Made by a program: the position numbers and the translations under genes | In this document: positions 1-7,224 of the stretch, piece by piece | Numbering within the stretch: position 1 is the first letter of the stretch | Layout of the letters: each line of letters begins with the position of its first letter | Origin: Planctomycetota bacterium | Lineage (GTDB): Bacteria > Planctomycetota > B15-G4 | DNA length: 14,720 nucleotides | Direction: 5' to 3' | NCBI GenBank assembly: GCA_003644265.1 | Contig: QNBX01000114.1 | Coordinates: forward strand, 1 to 14,720 | Notes under the pieces: generated by a model | Told to the model about the DNA's origin: nothing | Database searches by the model: none | Seen by the model: the letters and a program-made list of their open reading frames with translations, nothing else

Positions 1-65
1 ACGCCTGGGGAACGCCTGGGGACGCCTGGGGACTTGGGGAGTCTGGGGAGTCTGGGGAGTCTGCG
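1..65. repeat. Degenerate G-rich short tandem repeats at window edge
   Basis: Three copies of ACGCCTGGGG (starting at 1, 12 and 21) run into a variant ACTTGGGG and then into AGTCTGGGG copies of 9 bases (from about 39). The array may begin before the window. Between it and the HAD gene (66-169) I see only GC-rich sequence. All three plus frames are poor protein, and the plus frame that reads LGSLGSLGS is a by-product of the repeat. On the minus strand the array would read as Pro/Gln-rich (QTP units), so it could lie in the low-complexity part of a divergent gene, but no start there is supported. Confidence 0.6.
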
Positions 66-169
66 CCGCGGGCCGGGGCGGGGCAGCGCCCAGGCCGACC
101 TGCACACGGGCCGCGCTGCCCCGCGCGGGCCTGGGAGCCGAGGGCCGCCGGCTGGTAGGGTCCGCCGCC

Positions 170-775
170 ATGGACCTGACCCGGAGACGCGCCTGGATCT
201 TCGACCTGGACGGCACGCTGACCGTGGCCGTGCACGACTTCGACGCCATCCGCGCCGAGCTGGAGCTACCCCCGGGACGGCCCATCCTGGAGGCCCTGGC
301 GCAGCTCCCGGAGTCGCAGGCGGCGCCGCGCCGCGCGCGCCTCGACCGTCTGGAGCGTCTGGAGCGTCGGCTGGCGCTGCAGGGCCGCCCGGCCGCGGGC
401 GCGGCCGCGTTGCTCGAGCGCCTGCGGGAGCGGGGTGCGCGCCTCGGTGTGCTGACGCGCAACACGCACGAGCACGCCTGCCTGACCCTGGACGCCTGCG
501 GGCTGGGGCAGTTCTTTGATGCCGCCCACGTGCTGGGCCGCGATGAGGCCCCACCCAAGCCCGACCCCGCGGGTCTGCGCATGTTGCTGGATGCGTTCGC
601 GCTGCCCGCCAGTGACGCCGTGATGGTGGGGGACTACCTGTTCGATCTGCAGGCCGGTCGTGCGGCGGGCACCGCCACGGTCTGGGTCGATGGCGCCGGC
701 GACGGTCGCTTCGCCGAGCAGTGCGATGTGCGCGTTCCCGACCTGGAAGTTCTGGCGCGGTTGCTGGAGGGCTGA
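170..775 (+). CDS. HAD-superfamily phosphatase (phosphoglycolate phosphatase-like)
   Basis: This 201-residue protein is a cytoplasmic haloacid-dehalogenase-type hydrolase that should remove phosphate from a small metabolite. Motif I is FDLDGTLT, giving nucleophile D12 and acid/base D14. Motif II is the threonine in GVLTRNTHEH (near 95). Motif III is the lysine of PPKPDP (near 129), and motif IV is VGDYLFDLQAG (near 153-163), with acidic residues for Mg2+. The helical cap between motifs I and II is short. The stretch TLTVAVHDF and the ending VGDYxFDL are, from memory, typical of a proteobacterial HAD subgroup of about 195-200 residues, so the length is normal. The ATG at 170 places motif I at the usual distance from the N-terminus; the ribosome site (TAGGG, 9 bases upstream) is weak. 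The substrate cannot be read from sequence. A coding-like tail on the opposite strand ends 14 bases downstream. Confidence 0.9.
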   Translation: MDLTRRRAWIFDLDGTLTVAVHDFDAIRAELELPPGRPILEALAQLPESQAAPRRARLDRLERLERRLALQGRPAAGAAALLERLRERGARLGVLTRNTHEHACLTLDACGLGQFFDAAHVLGRDEAPPKPDPAGLRMLLDAFALPASDAVMVGDYLFDLQAGRAAGTATVWVDGAGDGRFAEQCDVRVPDLEVLARLLEG

Positions 776-789
776 GCGGCGAGGGCGCG

Positions 790-981
790 TCACTCGCTGG
801 GCGGCAGGAAGTTGGCGGCCAGCGCGTGGGGTTGGTCGAAGCCGCACTCGGCCAGCAGCGCCGGTCCCTGGTCGAGGAACACATCGATGCCGGCGGTCGT
901 CGTGGGCGTGAAGTGGTGAGCCCAGGCGAGGGCCGGGCGCCCCCGGGGCTCTTCGGCGCAAGCGTCTGAGCGCCCAACCGC
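790..981 (-). pseudogene. Possible decayed gene tail, start-less coding-like ORF
   Basis: The minus strand is open for 63 codons between an upstream in-frame TAG (982-984) and a TGA (790-792), with no ATG and only one internal GTG, which would leave about 30 residues. Codon third positions are almost all G or C, as in the true genes here, and the protein reads like a real C-terminus: ALAWAHHFTP near the start, GIDVFLDQGPALLAECGFD in the middle, and ANFLPPSE at the end. Its stop lies 14 bases from the convergent HAD stop, a spacing like the convergent pair at 14506/14522. I do not recognise the family. The upstream part seems to have been lost where the next plus-strand gene begins. It could equally be a chance ORF in GC-rich DNA. 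The rest of the gap, 982-1091, is the presumed promoter region of the secreted-protein gene, with GGGTTAC repeated at 1006 and 1018. Confidence 0.3.
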
Positions 982-1091
982 CTACCCGACCACGGGGCGT
1001 TGTCGGGGTTACACTCCGGGTTACGGGCTCCAGGCGCCGATCCCTCCTGCCCCCAGCGCTGCGCCGGCCCGCCACCCAGAGAGATCTCCCT

Positions 1092-1991
1092 ATGTCGATC
1101 CGCTCCACAGCCCGCGCCCTGTTGCTGTGCCTGGCCCCGGCCCTCGCGTTGGCTCCCACTGCGACCGCCCAGTACCAGGCCGCGGGCAAGGTCACCTGGG
1201 GCTTCGACGTGACCACCTCGGGCGACGACGTGGTCTGGACCTCGCCCACGTCGGTCGATCCCGGCGCCACGGAGTTCAACTCGGTCTACCAGCTCGATCT
1301 GGTGGAGGTCACCTGGGCCTTCTCGTTTCTGACTGGCACGCTCGACGTCACGGATCAGATCCCGCCCGAGCAGAGCCAGGGCGGGGGCGCGTCGGTGGGT
1401 CCCGCGCCCATCACGCTGCTGTCGGCCACGCTGGTGACGCCCGCGCCGCCCGAGCCGCCGTCGGTCGCCGCCGACGTGCACATCGGCCTCGACGCCGGGG
1501 GCTTCGGCAGCTTCAGCGCCACCAACGTCACGCTGGGCAGCGTGTCCGTGGACACGGGCCTGTTCGGCCTGGTGGACGTGACCATCACGTCGATCCGCGT
1601 GAAGGGCTCGCTCAGCATGCACGCCACCTGGCTCGACCTGGGCGCGAGCCTGGCGGGCAGCGCGGGCGCGCCGCAGCTCACCCCCAGCGGGAGCCTGGAA
1701 GCCAACAGCGACGGGCAGCTGGAGCTGACCAACGCCGCGCCCGACACCGGCGCCTTCTTCGTGCTCTCGGGCACGTTGCTGGCGGCGCCGTTCAAGGGCG
1801 GCCTCCTGATTCCGTTTCCGGACGTGTTCATCGGCCTGCCCACGGACGGCGCCGGCGCGCTGAGCGTGCCCTTCACCTGGCCCGCGGGCATCCCCTCACG
1901 CGCGGCGCTGTACATGCAGGTCTGGGTCCCCGACGCCGGCGGCCCCAAGGGCTTCGCCGCGAGCAACGGCGTGGCCGGGCTCACGCCCTAA
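1092..1991 (+). CDS. Secreted beta-rich protein of unknown function
   Basis: A 299-residue exported protein. Residues 1-26 form a classical signal peptide: basic MSIRSTAR, a Leu/Ala core, then a likely signal peptidase I site at TATAQ. The mature part is rich in Gly, Ser, Thr, Val and Asp, has no predicted membrane segment and almost no Lys, and alternates like a beta-sandwich (for example DLVEVTWAF, FSATNVTLGSVSVDTG). The last 75 residues, with VLSGTLLAAP, IGLPTDGAG, FTWPAGIPS, MQVWVPDAGG and FAASNGV, resemble a C-terminal module that I recall from many exported planctomycete proteins, usually ending ASN-hydrophobic-TP as here (GLTP). That module is probably a surface or export-linked beta domain; its role is not established. 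The start fits the signal peptide; a weak GAGAG lies about 8 bases before it. No enzyme motif is visible. It stands alone, convergent with the AEC permease gene. Confidence 0.8.
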   Translation: MSIRSTARALLLCLAPALALAPTATAQYQAAGKVTWGFDVTTSGDDVVWTSPTSVDPGATEFNSVYQLDLVEVTWAFSFLTGTLDVTDQIPPEQSQGGGASVGPAPITLLSATLVTPAPPEPPSVAADVHIGLDAGGFGSFSATNVTLGSVSVDTGLFGLVDVTITSIRVKGSLSMHATWLDLGASLAGSAGAPQLTPSGSLEANSDGQLELTNAAPDTGAFFVLSGTLLAAPFKGGLLIPFPDVFIGLPTDGAGALSVPFTWPAGIPSRAALYMQVWVPDAGGPKGFAASNGVAGLTP

Positions 1992-2118
1992 CCGGCGTGC
2001 TCGCGTCCCGGGAGCAGCGAGACGTGCGTCGCGAGCGTGGCGTGTGGCCGCGGGGTCATGGGGCGTCCCCGGCGGCTCGGCGTCTGCTGCTGGCGACGTT
2101 GCTGTGTGCTGGAGGTCG

Positions 2119-2988
2119 TCACGCGAATGCCCAGAGCACGAGCGGCAGGATCAGCAGCGAGGCCGCCGTGCCCAGCACGATGGCGGAGGCCACGGCCTCG
2201 GGCGCCGCGTTGAAGCGCCGCGCGAAGAGCACGTTGATCACGGCGGGGGGCAGGCAGGCCTCGATCAGCAGCACCTGCCGCGGCACGCCTTGCAGGTTCA
2301 GCACGGAGACCACCAGCAGGGCCGCCGCCAGGCCGAGGCCGCTGCGCAGGCCCACGATCAGGGCCGCGTCGCGCAGGTGGCTGATGCGCAGCCGGCGCAG
2401 GCTCATGCCCAGCGTGAGCAGCATGAGCGGGATGGCCAGTTCGCCCACCATGGCCACCGGTTCCGTCAGCATGGCCGGGGGCGTCCAGCCGCTGAGGGTG
2501 CAGGTCAGGCCCGCCAGGCTGGCGTGCACCAGGGGCATGCTCAGCGCCGCGCGGACGCCGCCTGAGCCCTTGGCGATGGCCGTGCCCAGGACGGCCTGCA
2601 ACGAGGCCACGGTCACGAACACCACCGCGGCCAGGGGCAGGGCCTGCTCGCCCAGGTGCAGGCGCACCACCGACAGGCCCATGTTGCCCGCGTTCCAGAA
2701 GGCCACCGGCAGCAGCAGGCCGCGGTGGGGCGTGAGCATCAGCGGCAGGGCGGCGCGCCCCGCCGCGAGGGTCAGCAGCACCACCAGCCCCGCGCCCAGG
2801 GCCAGCAGGGGCAGCTGGTCGTTGGAGAGGTCGGTGGCCAGGAACAGCGTGAAAATCAGCGCCGGCGCCGACACGCTGATGGCCAGCCGCGCCAGGGGTT
2901 CGGGGCTGAAGCCAGGGCGCCCCGCCAGGAACCAGCCCAGGGCGATCACGGCCCAGATCGGGATGAGGGTGTCGAGGACGGCGCTCAA
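2119..2988 (-). CDS. AEC-family (auxin efflux carrier-like) permease
   Basis: A 289-residue polytopic inner-membrane protein of the AEC/'membrane transport protein' family (Pfam Mem_trans), whose bacterial members move small organic acids such as malate or malonate. Hydrophobic stretches cover most of the length, consistent with about ten helices in two inverted halves. Family marks include the N-terminal LIPIWAVIALGWFL, the helix-break WNAGNMGLSVV (near 116-126) in the first half, and LPPAVINVLFA (near 245-255) in the second, where the paired unwound helices form the binding site. The start codon is TTG: an in-frame TGA lies three codons upstream (TGA GAC CCG GCC TTG) and no ATG is close, while the TTG gives an N-terminus that fits the family well. 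No clear Shine-Dalgarno is seen. The gene is divergent from the BON gene and convergent with the secreted-protein gene (127-base gap without a T-tract terminator). The substrate is unknown. Confidence 0.88.
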   Translation of the reverse strand: MSAVLDTLIPIWAVIALGWFLAGRPGFSPEPLARLAISVSAPALIFTLFLATDLSNDQLPLLALGAGLVVLLTLAAGRAALPLMLTPHRGLLLPVAFWNAGNMGLSVVRLHLGEQALPLAAVVFVTVASLQAVLGTAIAKGSGGVRAALSMPLVHASLAGLTCTLSGWTPPAMLTEPVAMVGELAIPLMLLTLGMSLRRLRISHLRDAALIVGLRSGLGLAAALLVVSVLNLQGVPRQVLLIEACLPPAVINVLFARRFNAAPEAVASAIVLGTAASLLILPLVLWAFA

Positions 2989-3299
2989 GGCCGGGTCTCA
3001 GGCGCCGGGTTGCTGGCGTGGAAGCGGTCGATCATGCCCGACGATTGCGCGAGGCGTCCAGGGCTCCGGCCGGGAGCCGGGGGCGACCTCGGGGCGGCCC
3101 GGGGAGCGTGGCGCTCGGGCAGCCCCGCTCGGGCCATGTGCGCGATCGGCGATCCGGAGCTAGCCTGAAGCCACGCGATGGCCCTGGCTCGCGGCGGACC
3201 TCCTGGTGGTCCGTGCGGCAACGGGCAGCGCGCACGCGGGAGGCCCGGGGCGGCACATGCCCCGACGGAGAGGCCACTCACCACCGACAGGAGTCCATC
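2989..3299. other. Divergent intergenic region, no gene seen
   Basis: This 311-base region separates the start of the AEC permease gene (minus) from the BON gene (plus) and should hold both promoters. Open frames crossing it are Arg/Pro/Gly-rich shadows with no credible start. A TAGCCT at 3161-3166 could be a poor -10 element, but no matching -35 is seen. No convincing hairpin, riboswitch or tRNA was found. Confidence 0.5.
3289..3293 (+). promoter_or_regulatory. Shine-Dalgarno AGGAG for the BON gene
   Basis: AGGAG lies 6 bases before the ATG at 3300 and 9 before the second, adjacent ATG at 3303. It is the clearest ribosome binding site in the window, and it fixes the start well inside the longer open frame that extends back to 3018. 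Confidence 0.75.
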
Positions 3300-4151
3300 A
3301 TGATGCGCCCCGCCACCTCATTCTTGCTGCTGCTGGCGCTGTTCGCCGCGGCACCCACCGCCGCGGCCTCACCCGACGACGCCAGGCTGGCTCGCAAGGT
3401 ACGCCAGGCCATCACCGGCTCGGTGAACGGCCGACTGCTGACGGCCGAGCGCGTCTCAGCGCGCGCCAAGGGGCGCAGCGATCTCGACCTGGCCCGCGAC
3501 GCCAGCTCCGCCATCACCCGGGCGCTGGGCACGCGCGTGAGAGGCCTGACGGTCTCGGCCTCCGACGGCGTGATCGAGCTGCGCGGCGCCGTGCGAGACG
3601 CCGACGCGGCCCGCACGGCCCTGGAGCTGGCGACGGCCGTCCCCGGCGCCCACGGCGTGCGCTCGACGCTGGACGGCGCCCGCGTCGAACCGCTGCCGGT
3701 CGATCCCGCGGCGCCCTTCTCGTTCGCGACGGACTCGTTGCTGGGCGGTCACGGTCTCTCCGTGCAGGTGCGCGGCGGCGTGGTGCAGCTGACGGGTGAG
3801 GTCAACGGCTCCGAGGCGCGGCGCTTCGTGCTCAACGCCACCCGCTCCGTGCGCGGCGTGCGCAGCGTGAGCCATTCGCTCACCCAGCGCGACGTGTCGG
3901 TCGAGACCGACGCCGGCCTGCTGGCCCTGCTGACCTACCGCATGCGCAAGTCCGTCGATTTGCATCACGTCTGGCAAGACCTCGACCTGAGCGTGCGCGC
4001 CGGCGTGGTGCGCGTGTCCGGCCGGGTCGATCAGGAGTGGGAGCGCGATCTGGTCGAGCTGACGCTGCTCTCCGCGCGCGCGGTCATGGTGGTGGTGAGC
4101 GATGTGGAGCTGGCGGGCGGCGAGCCGCTCGTCGCGCGTCGCGCCGACTGA
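3300..4151 (+). CDS. Exported protein with three BON domains
   Basis: A 283-residue exported protein. Residues 1-24 are a signal peptide (MMRPATSFLLLLALFAAAPTAAA, cut near TAAAS). Three BON (bacterial OsmY and nodulation) domains follow, at about 62-125, 142-195 and 205-271. Each shows the helix-strand pattern around a conserved glycine: SDGVIELRGAV, RGGVVQLTGEV and RAGVVRVSGRV, followed by a helix and a second strand (GVRSTL, GVRSVSHSL, MVVVSDVEL). BON domains are thought to bind phospholipid and are found in periplasmic stress proteins such as OsmY, which has two. The probable site of action is therefore the periplasm, at a membrane surface. The N-terminal 25-60 is a charged helix. Adjacent ATGs at 3300 and 3303 are both possible; 3300 is chosen. 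The gene is monocistronic and convergent with the kinase gene, 62 bases away. Confidence 0.88.
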   Translation: MMRPATSFLLLLALFAAAPTAAASPDDARLARKVRQAITGSVNGRLLTAERVSARAKGRSDLDLARDASSAITRALGTRVRGLTVSASDGVIELRGAVRDADAARTALELATAVPGAHGVRSTLDGARVEPLPVDPAAPFSFATDSLLGGHGLSVQVRGGVVQLTGEVNGSEARRFVLNATRSVRGVRSVSHSLTQRDVSVETDAGLLALLTYRMRKSVDLHHVWQDLDLSVRAGVVRVSGRVDQEWERDLVELTLLSARAVMVVVSDVELAGGEPLVARRAD

Positions 4152-4164
4152 TCACAGCTTCGCG

Positions 4165-4206
4165 CTGCTCGCAGGGCCGCAGCGGGTCGAACGCTCAGAC
4201 GAGCAG
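4165..4206. terminator. Weak inverted repeat between convergent genes
   Basis: In the 62-base gap between the BON and kinase stop codons, CTGCTCG (4165-4171) pairs with CGAGCAG (4200-4206); an alternative short stem is CGCTGC (4163-4168) with GCAGCG (4179-4184). There is no T-tract on either strand, so this is at most a weak or factor-assisted bidirectional terminator. Confidence 0.2.
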
Positions 4207-4213
4207 GGGCGGC

Positions 4214-6544
4214 TCAGAGTTCGGCCTGGATCGCCAGCCGGCGTGTGCTGGCCGCCTGACGCAGGCGCGCGCCCTGCGCCTCCCAGAAGGCGTGCGCGTC
4301 GTCCTCGGTCCAGGTCGGGCCGGAGACCTGATCGAGCAGCTTGAGCACGGCGTCGGCGTCGGCGGGGCGATCCTCGCGGTCCGGCGCCAGCAGCGCGACG
4401 ATCAGCTCGTCAAGCTCCTTGGGCACGGGGTGGGGCGCGTATCGCCCGGGTGAGCTGGGCTCGTCGTGCAGCACCGCCGCGGCCATCTCGGCCGGCGTCG
4501 TGCCCGCGTGGGCCTGGCGCCCCGTGAGCATGACGAAGCCCGTGGCGCCCAGGGCGAACAGGTCGGCGCGCCCGTCCACGGGCTGGTTGCGCAGGCGCTC
4601 GGGCGCCATGTAGAGCGGCGTGCCGGAGAGGTGCCTGGTGACGCCTTCGTCAATGGCGTCCGCGCTGATGTCCTTGACCAGGCCGAAGTCGAGCACCTTG
4701 ACCACGTCGGGGATGCCGCCGCGCTCGCAGACCATCAGGTTGGCGGGCTTGATGTCCCGGTGCACCAGCCCCATGCGGTGCGCCTCGCGCAGCGAGGACA
4801 CGGCTTGGCGCAGCAGGTGCACCACGCGCGCGGCGGGCAGGGGCCCGGCGCCGCTGACCAGCTCGTGCACGGTCAGCCCGTCCAGATACTCCATCACGTA
4901 GTACAGATCGCCGTTGGCCTCATGCCCGCAGTCGTAGACCTCGATGGTGTTGGCGTGCGTGAGCCGCGAGGCCATGGTGACCTCGCGCTCGATGCGCAGG
5001 GCGTTCTCGTTGTCGCCCCGAGTCCGGCGCACGACCTTGATGGCCACCGAGCGCTGCAGCAGCGCGTGCTCTGCCCGGTACACCGTGCCCATGCCGCCTT
5101 GCCCCAGCACCTCCACGAGCTGGTACTGGCCCAGGCGCAGCACGCGATCAATGGCCGAGGCCAGGTGGGCCGCCTTGCCCACCGCGATGAGCACGCCGGC
5201 CACGCCCAGGGCCACCAGCCCCAGCAGGATCACGAAGGCCTGGGTCAGGTGCACCAGCGGCGCGTGGGCCTCGTCGCGGTCGATCTCCGTGACGAGGCCG
5301 AAGCCCAGCTCGTCCAGCCAGGTCCAGGCGCCGACCACCGTGACGCCGCGGTAGTCGCGGTAACCCTCGAAGTCGAGCCCGGGCGCGCGCTCATCGCGGG
5401 CGCGGCGAACGGCGGCGGTGAGCTTGAAATCCCGGGGCAGGGCGTCGGGTTGAAAGCCCGTGAGCAGGTTGCCCTCGGGGTCGCCCACGCGCAGGTTCAG
5501 GGCCGATTCGAGCCCGTCGGGCAGCAGGCCGAGCCCGGTCAGCTGCGCCTCGAACAGGCTGTTGGAAAGCATGAGTCCGTCGGCATCAAAGGCGTAGGTC
5601 TCGCCCGACGTGCCCATGCGGGCCTCGGTCAGGGTGCTGGTGAAGCGCCCGGCCGGATCCAGGATGAAGGCCAGCGCGGCCACCACCACGCCGTCGGAGC
5701 GACGCACCGGCTCCAGCATGGCCATGTACGGCTTGGCGCCGGTCTGCTGCGCGGCGAGGTTGTGCCGAGGCGGCACGAAGAGGCCCTCGCCCAGGAACGC
5801 GCGGCTCACGAGCGGCATGTTGTCGGGGTGGATGTGGTCGCCGGGGCCGTTGCGTCGCTGCTCGCCGGCGATGAGTTCGCCGCTGGCCAGCAGCAGGCCC
5901 TCGCGCGAGATCAGCGCCCAGCCGTCGTGGTCCTGGCGATTGGCGGCGAGGTCCAGGCGCAGGATGGCGCTGTCGGGCATGCTGCGCGCGGCGTCCTGGA
6001 AGCCTTGGATCGCCTCGCGTCGCAGCGCGTCGTCGCCGACAGAGGAGCTCAGCTCCGTCAGCGCCTGCGCCACGTGTGGCAGCTCGGGGTCCGAGGCGGC
6101 GCGTGACAGCACCAGGCGCTCGTCCTCCAGCCAGTCCTGCAGCGACAGGGCCGCCAGGTTGCGCACCGTCTTGAGCTGCTCGCGCAGGGAGTCTGTGATC
6201 TCCTGCTGCATGAGCGAGCGCGTGGACATGCCCACGACCATCAGCACCACGATGCTCAGGCCCAGCACGATCAGGGTGGTGCGGTGCGCCTTGAGCCCGA
6301 GCAGCAGCTCGACGGTGGCGCTGTCGCGCGGCTGGGGCGCGATCGGCGCCAGGGCCGTGGGCAGGCGCTGGGGCGTCTCGAAGATCGGTTCGGCCAGGTC
6401 ATGGGCCAGCAGGTCGGTCACCTCGCGCAGCAGCTCGGCGTCGCCGTCGGTGTGTTGCTGGAGCCAAGCCGCGCGCTCACCCGCGGGCAGCTCCCGGGCG
6501 CCGGAGAACAGCTCCTGGATACGCTCCCAGGACGAGGTGCTCAT
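4214..6544 (-). CDS. Transmembrane Ser/Thr kinase with extracytoplasmic Cache-like sensor
   Basis: A 776-residue membrane protein kinase. Residues 1-55 form a small helical region (WERIQELFSGARELPAGER) of the kind found before kinases paired with TIGR02999 sigma factors. TM1 spans about 89-106. Residues 110-430 resemble a dCache sensor, with GTSGETYAFDADG near 311-323 and the membrane-proximal WLDELGFGLVTEIDRDEA near 409-426. TM2 spans about 436-456. The kinase domain (473-740) is complete: glycine loop GQGGMG (481-486), K503 in AIK, HRDIKPAN with catalytic D597, DFG at 619-621, and APE at 647-649, so it should be active. Having the kinase C-terminal to a double-pass sensor is the reverse of the PknB-type layout. 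The gene lies directly after the sigma gene with an ATGA overlap and no Shine-Dalgarno of its own, implying translational coupling. The ligand and the phosphorylated targets are unknown; the sigma factor is an obvious candidate partner. Confidence 0.93.
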   Translation of the reverse strand: MSTSSWERIQELFSGARELPAGERAAWLQQHTDGDAELLREVTDLLAHDLAEPIFETPQRLPTALAPIAPQPRDSATVELLLGLKAHRTTLIVLGLSIVVLMVVGMSTRSLMQQEITDSLREQLKTVRNLAALSLQDWLEDERLVLSRAASDPELPHVAQALTELSSSVGDDALRREAIQGFQDAARSMPDSAILRLDLAANRQDHDGWALISREGLLLASGELIAGEQRRNGPGDHIHPDNMPLVSRAFLGEGLFVPPRHNLAAQQTGAKPYMAMLEPVRRSDGVVVAALAFILDPAGRFTSTLTEARMGTSGETYAFDADGLMLSNSLFEAQLTGLGLLPDGLESALNLRVGDPEGNLLTGFQPDALPRDFKLTAAVRRARDERAPGLDFEGYRDYRGVTVVGAWTWLDELGFGLVTEIDRDEAHAPLVHLTQAFVILLGLVALGVAGVLIAVGKAAHLASAIDRVLRLGQYQLVEVLGQGGMGTVYRAEHALLQRSVAIKVVRRTRGDNENALRIEREVTMASRLTHANTIEVYDCGHEANGDLYYVMEYLDGLTVHELVSGAGPLPAARVVHLLRQAVSSLREAHRMGLVHRDIKPANLMVCERGGIPDVVKVLDFGLVKDISADAIDEGVTRHLSGTPLYMAPERLRNQPVDGRADLFALGATGFVMLTGRQAHAGTTPAEMAAAVLHDEPSSPGRYAPHPVPKELDELIVALLAPDREDRPADADAVLKLLDQVSGPTWTEDDAHAFWEAQGARLRQAASTRRLAIQAEL

Positions 6545-7113
6545 GCGCCGTCGTCGGGCGAGAACTCCCGACGCAGCCAGGCCTTCACCAGGGTCCAGTC
6601 GGCCTCGACGGTGCGCTTGCTCACGCCCAGCACCTCGGCCACCTCGGCCACGTCGAGGCCGGCGAAGAAGCGCAGCTCGACCACGCGCGCGTGGCGCTCG
6701 TTGAGCTCAGTGAGCTTGTCGAGCGCCTCGTCCACGGCCAGCACGTCATCCTCGCGGTCGAGGGAGAACGTCAGGTGCTCGTCCAGGGTGACGCGGGCTC
6801 GACCGCCGCCGCGCTTCTTGCGGTTGCGGGTGCGCGCGTGGTCCACCAGGATGCGCCGCATGGCCTGGGCGCAGACCGCCAGGAAGTGGGCCCGACCCTT
6901 CCAGTCGACGCGGGTCTGATCGACGATCTTGAGGAAGGCCTCGTGCACCAGCGCCGTGGGTTGCAGCGTGTGCCCCTTGTTCTCGCGGCGCAGGTAGTGC
7001 CCGGCGATGCGCTGCAGCTCGGTGTAGACCAGCGGCATCAGGCGCTCGGCGGCGCTCCCGTCGCCCTGCACGAGCTCGTCGAGGTACTGCGTGGCTTGGG
7101 GCTCGGGTGACAT
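6541..7113 (-). CDS. ECF RNA polymerase sigma factor, TIGR02999-type
   Basis: A 190-residue cytoplasmic sigma-70-family factor of the extracytoplasmic-function class. Region 2 covers about 5-97, with AERLMPLVYTELQRIAGHYLRRE and TALVHEAFLKI; the family signature WKGRAHFLAVCAQAMRRILVDHAR (split at 71-80 and 81-94) and KKRGGG (99-104) are typical of TIGR02999 members from Planctomycetota and Acidobacteriota. Region 4 (about 125-182) includes ERHARVVELRFF and the helix-turn-helix AEVAEVLGVSKRTVEADW that reads the -35 element. There is no anti-sigma gene; instead the stop codon overlaps the start of a Ser/Thr kinase gene (ATGA), matching the known linkage of these sigma factors to kinases and suggesting control by phosphorylation, which is inference. 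GGAG (minus strand, plus coordinates 7122-7125) lies 8 bases before the ATG. The putative sRNA is divergent from it. Confidence 0.93.
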   Translation of the reverse strand: MSPEPQATQYLDELVQGDGSAAERLMPLVYTELQRIAGHYLRRENKGHTLQPTALVHEAFLKIVDQTRVDWKGRAHFLAVCAQAMRRILVDHARTRNRKKRGGGRARVTLDEHLTFSLDREDDVLAVDEALDKLTELNERHARVVELRFFAGLDVAEVAEVLGVSKRTVEADWTLVKAWLRREFSPDDGA

Positions 7114-7164
7114 GGTCCGCTCTCCGGGACGGGGTCGCGCGCCATCCTAGCAGCAGACTGTGGC

Positions 7165-7191
7165 GCGATCGCCCCGTGCGTGGGGGATCGC
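7165..7191. promoter_or_regulatory. Inverted repeat upstream of the sigma gene
   Basis: GCGATC plus CCCC (7165-7175, with a one-base bulge at 7171) pairs with GGGG plus GATCGC (7182-7191), giving a 10-bp stem and a 6-base loop. It lies about 52-78 bases upstream of the sigma start. It could be an operator or a 5'-leader hairpin of the sigma mRNA, or belong to the 5' part of the divergent plus-strand transcript. A TAGGAT on the minus strand (7144-7149) is a possible -10 for the sigma gene, but no good -35 accompanies it. Confidence 0.3.
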
Positions 7192-7224
7192 GGGCGCTGC
7201 GGGCGCTCACGCCGCGCCGCGGGC

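Noticed and set aside
1127..3163. A 678-codon open frame on the plus strand
   Set aside because: It crosses the secreted-protein gene in another frame and runs antisense through the permease gene. The Arg/Gly-rich composition shows it is a product of high GC. A signal-peptide-like stretch in it near 2090 is coincidence.
4466..6106. A 546-codon open frame on the plus strand
   Set aside because: Antisense shadow of the Ser/Thr kinase gene, which has every kinase motif on the minus strand.
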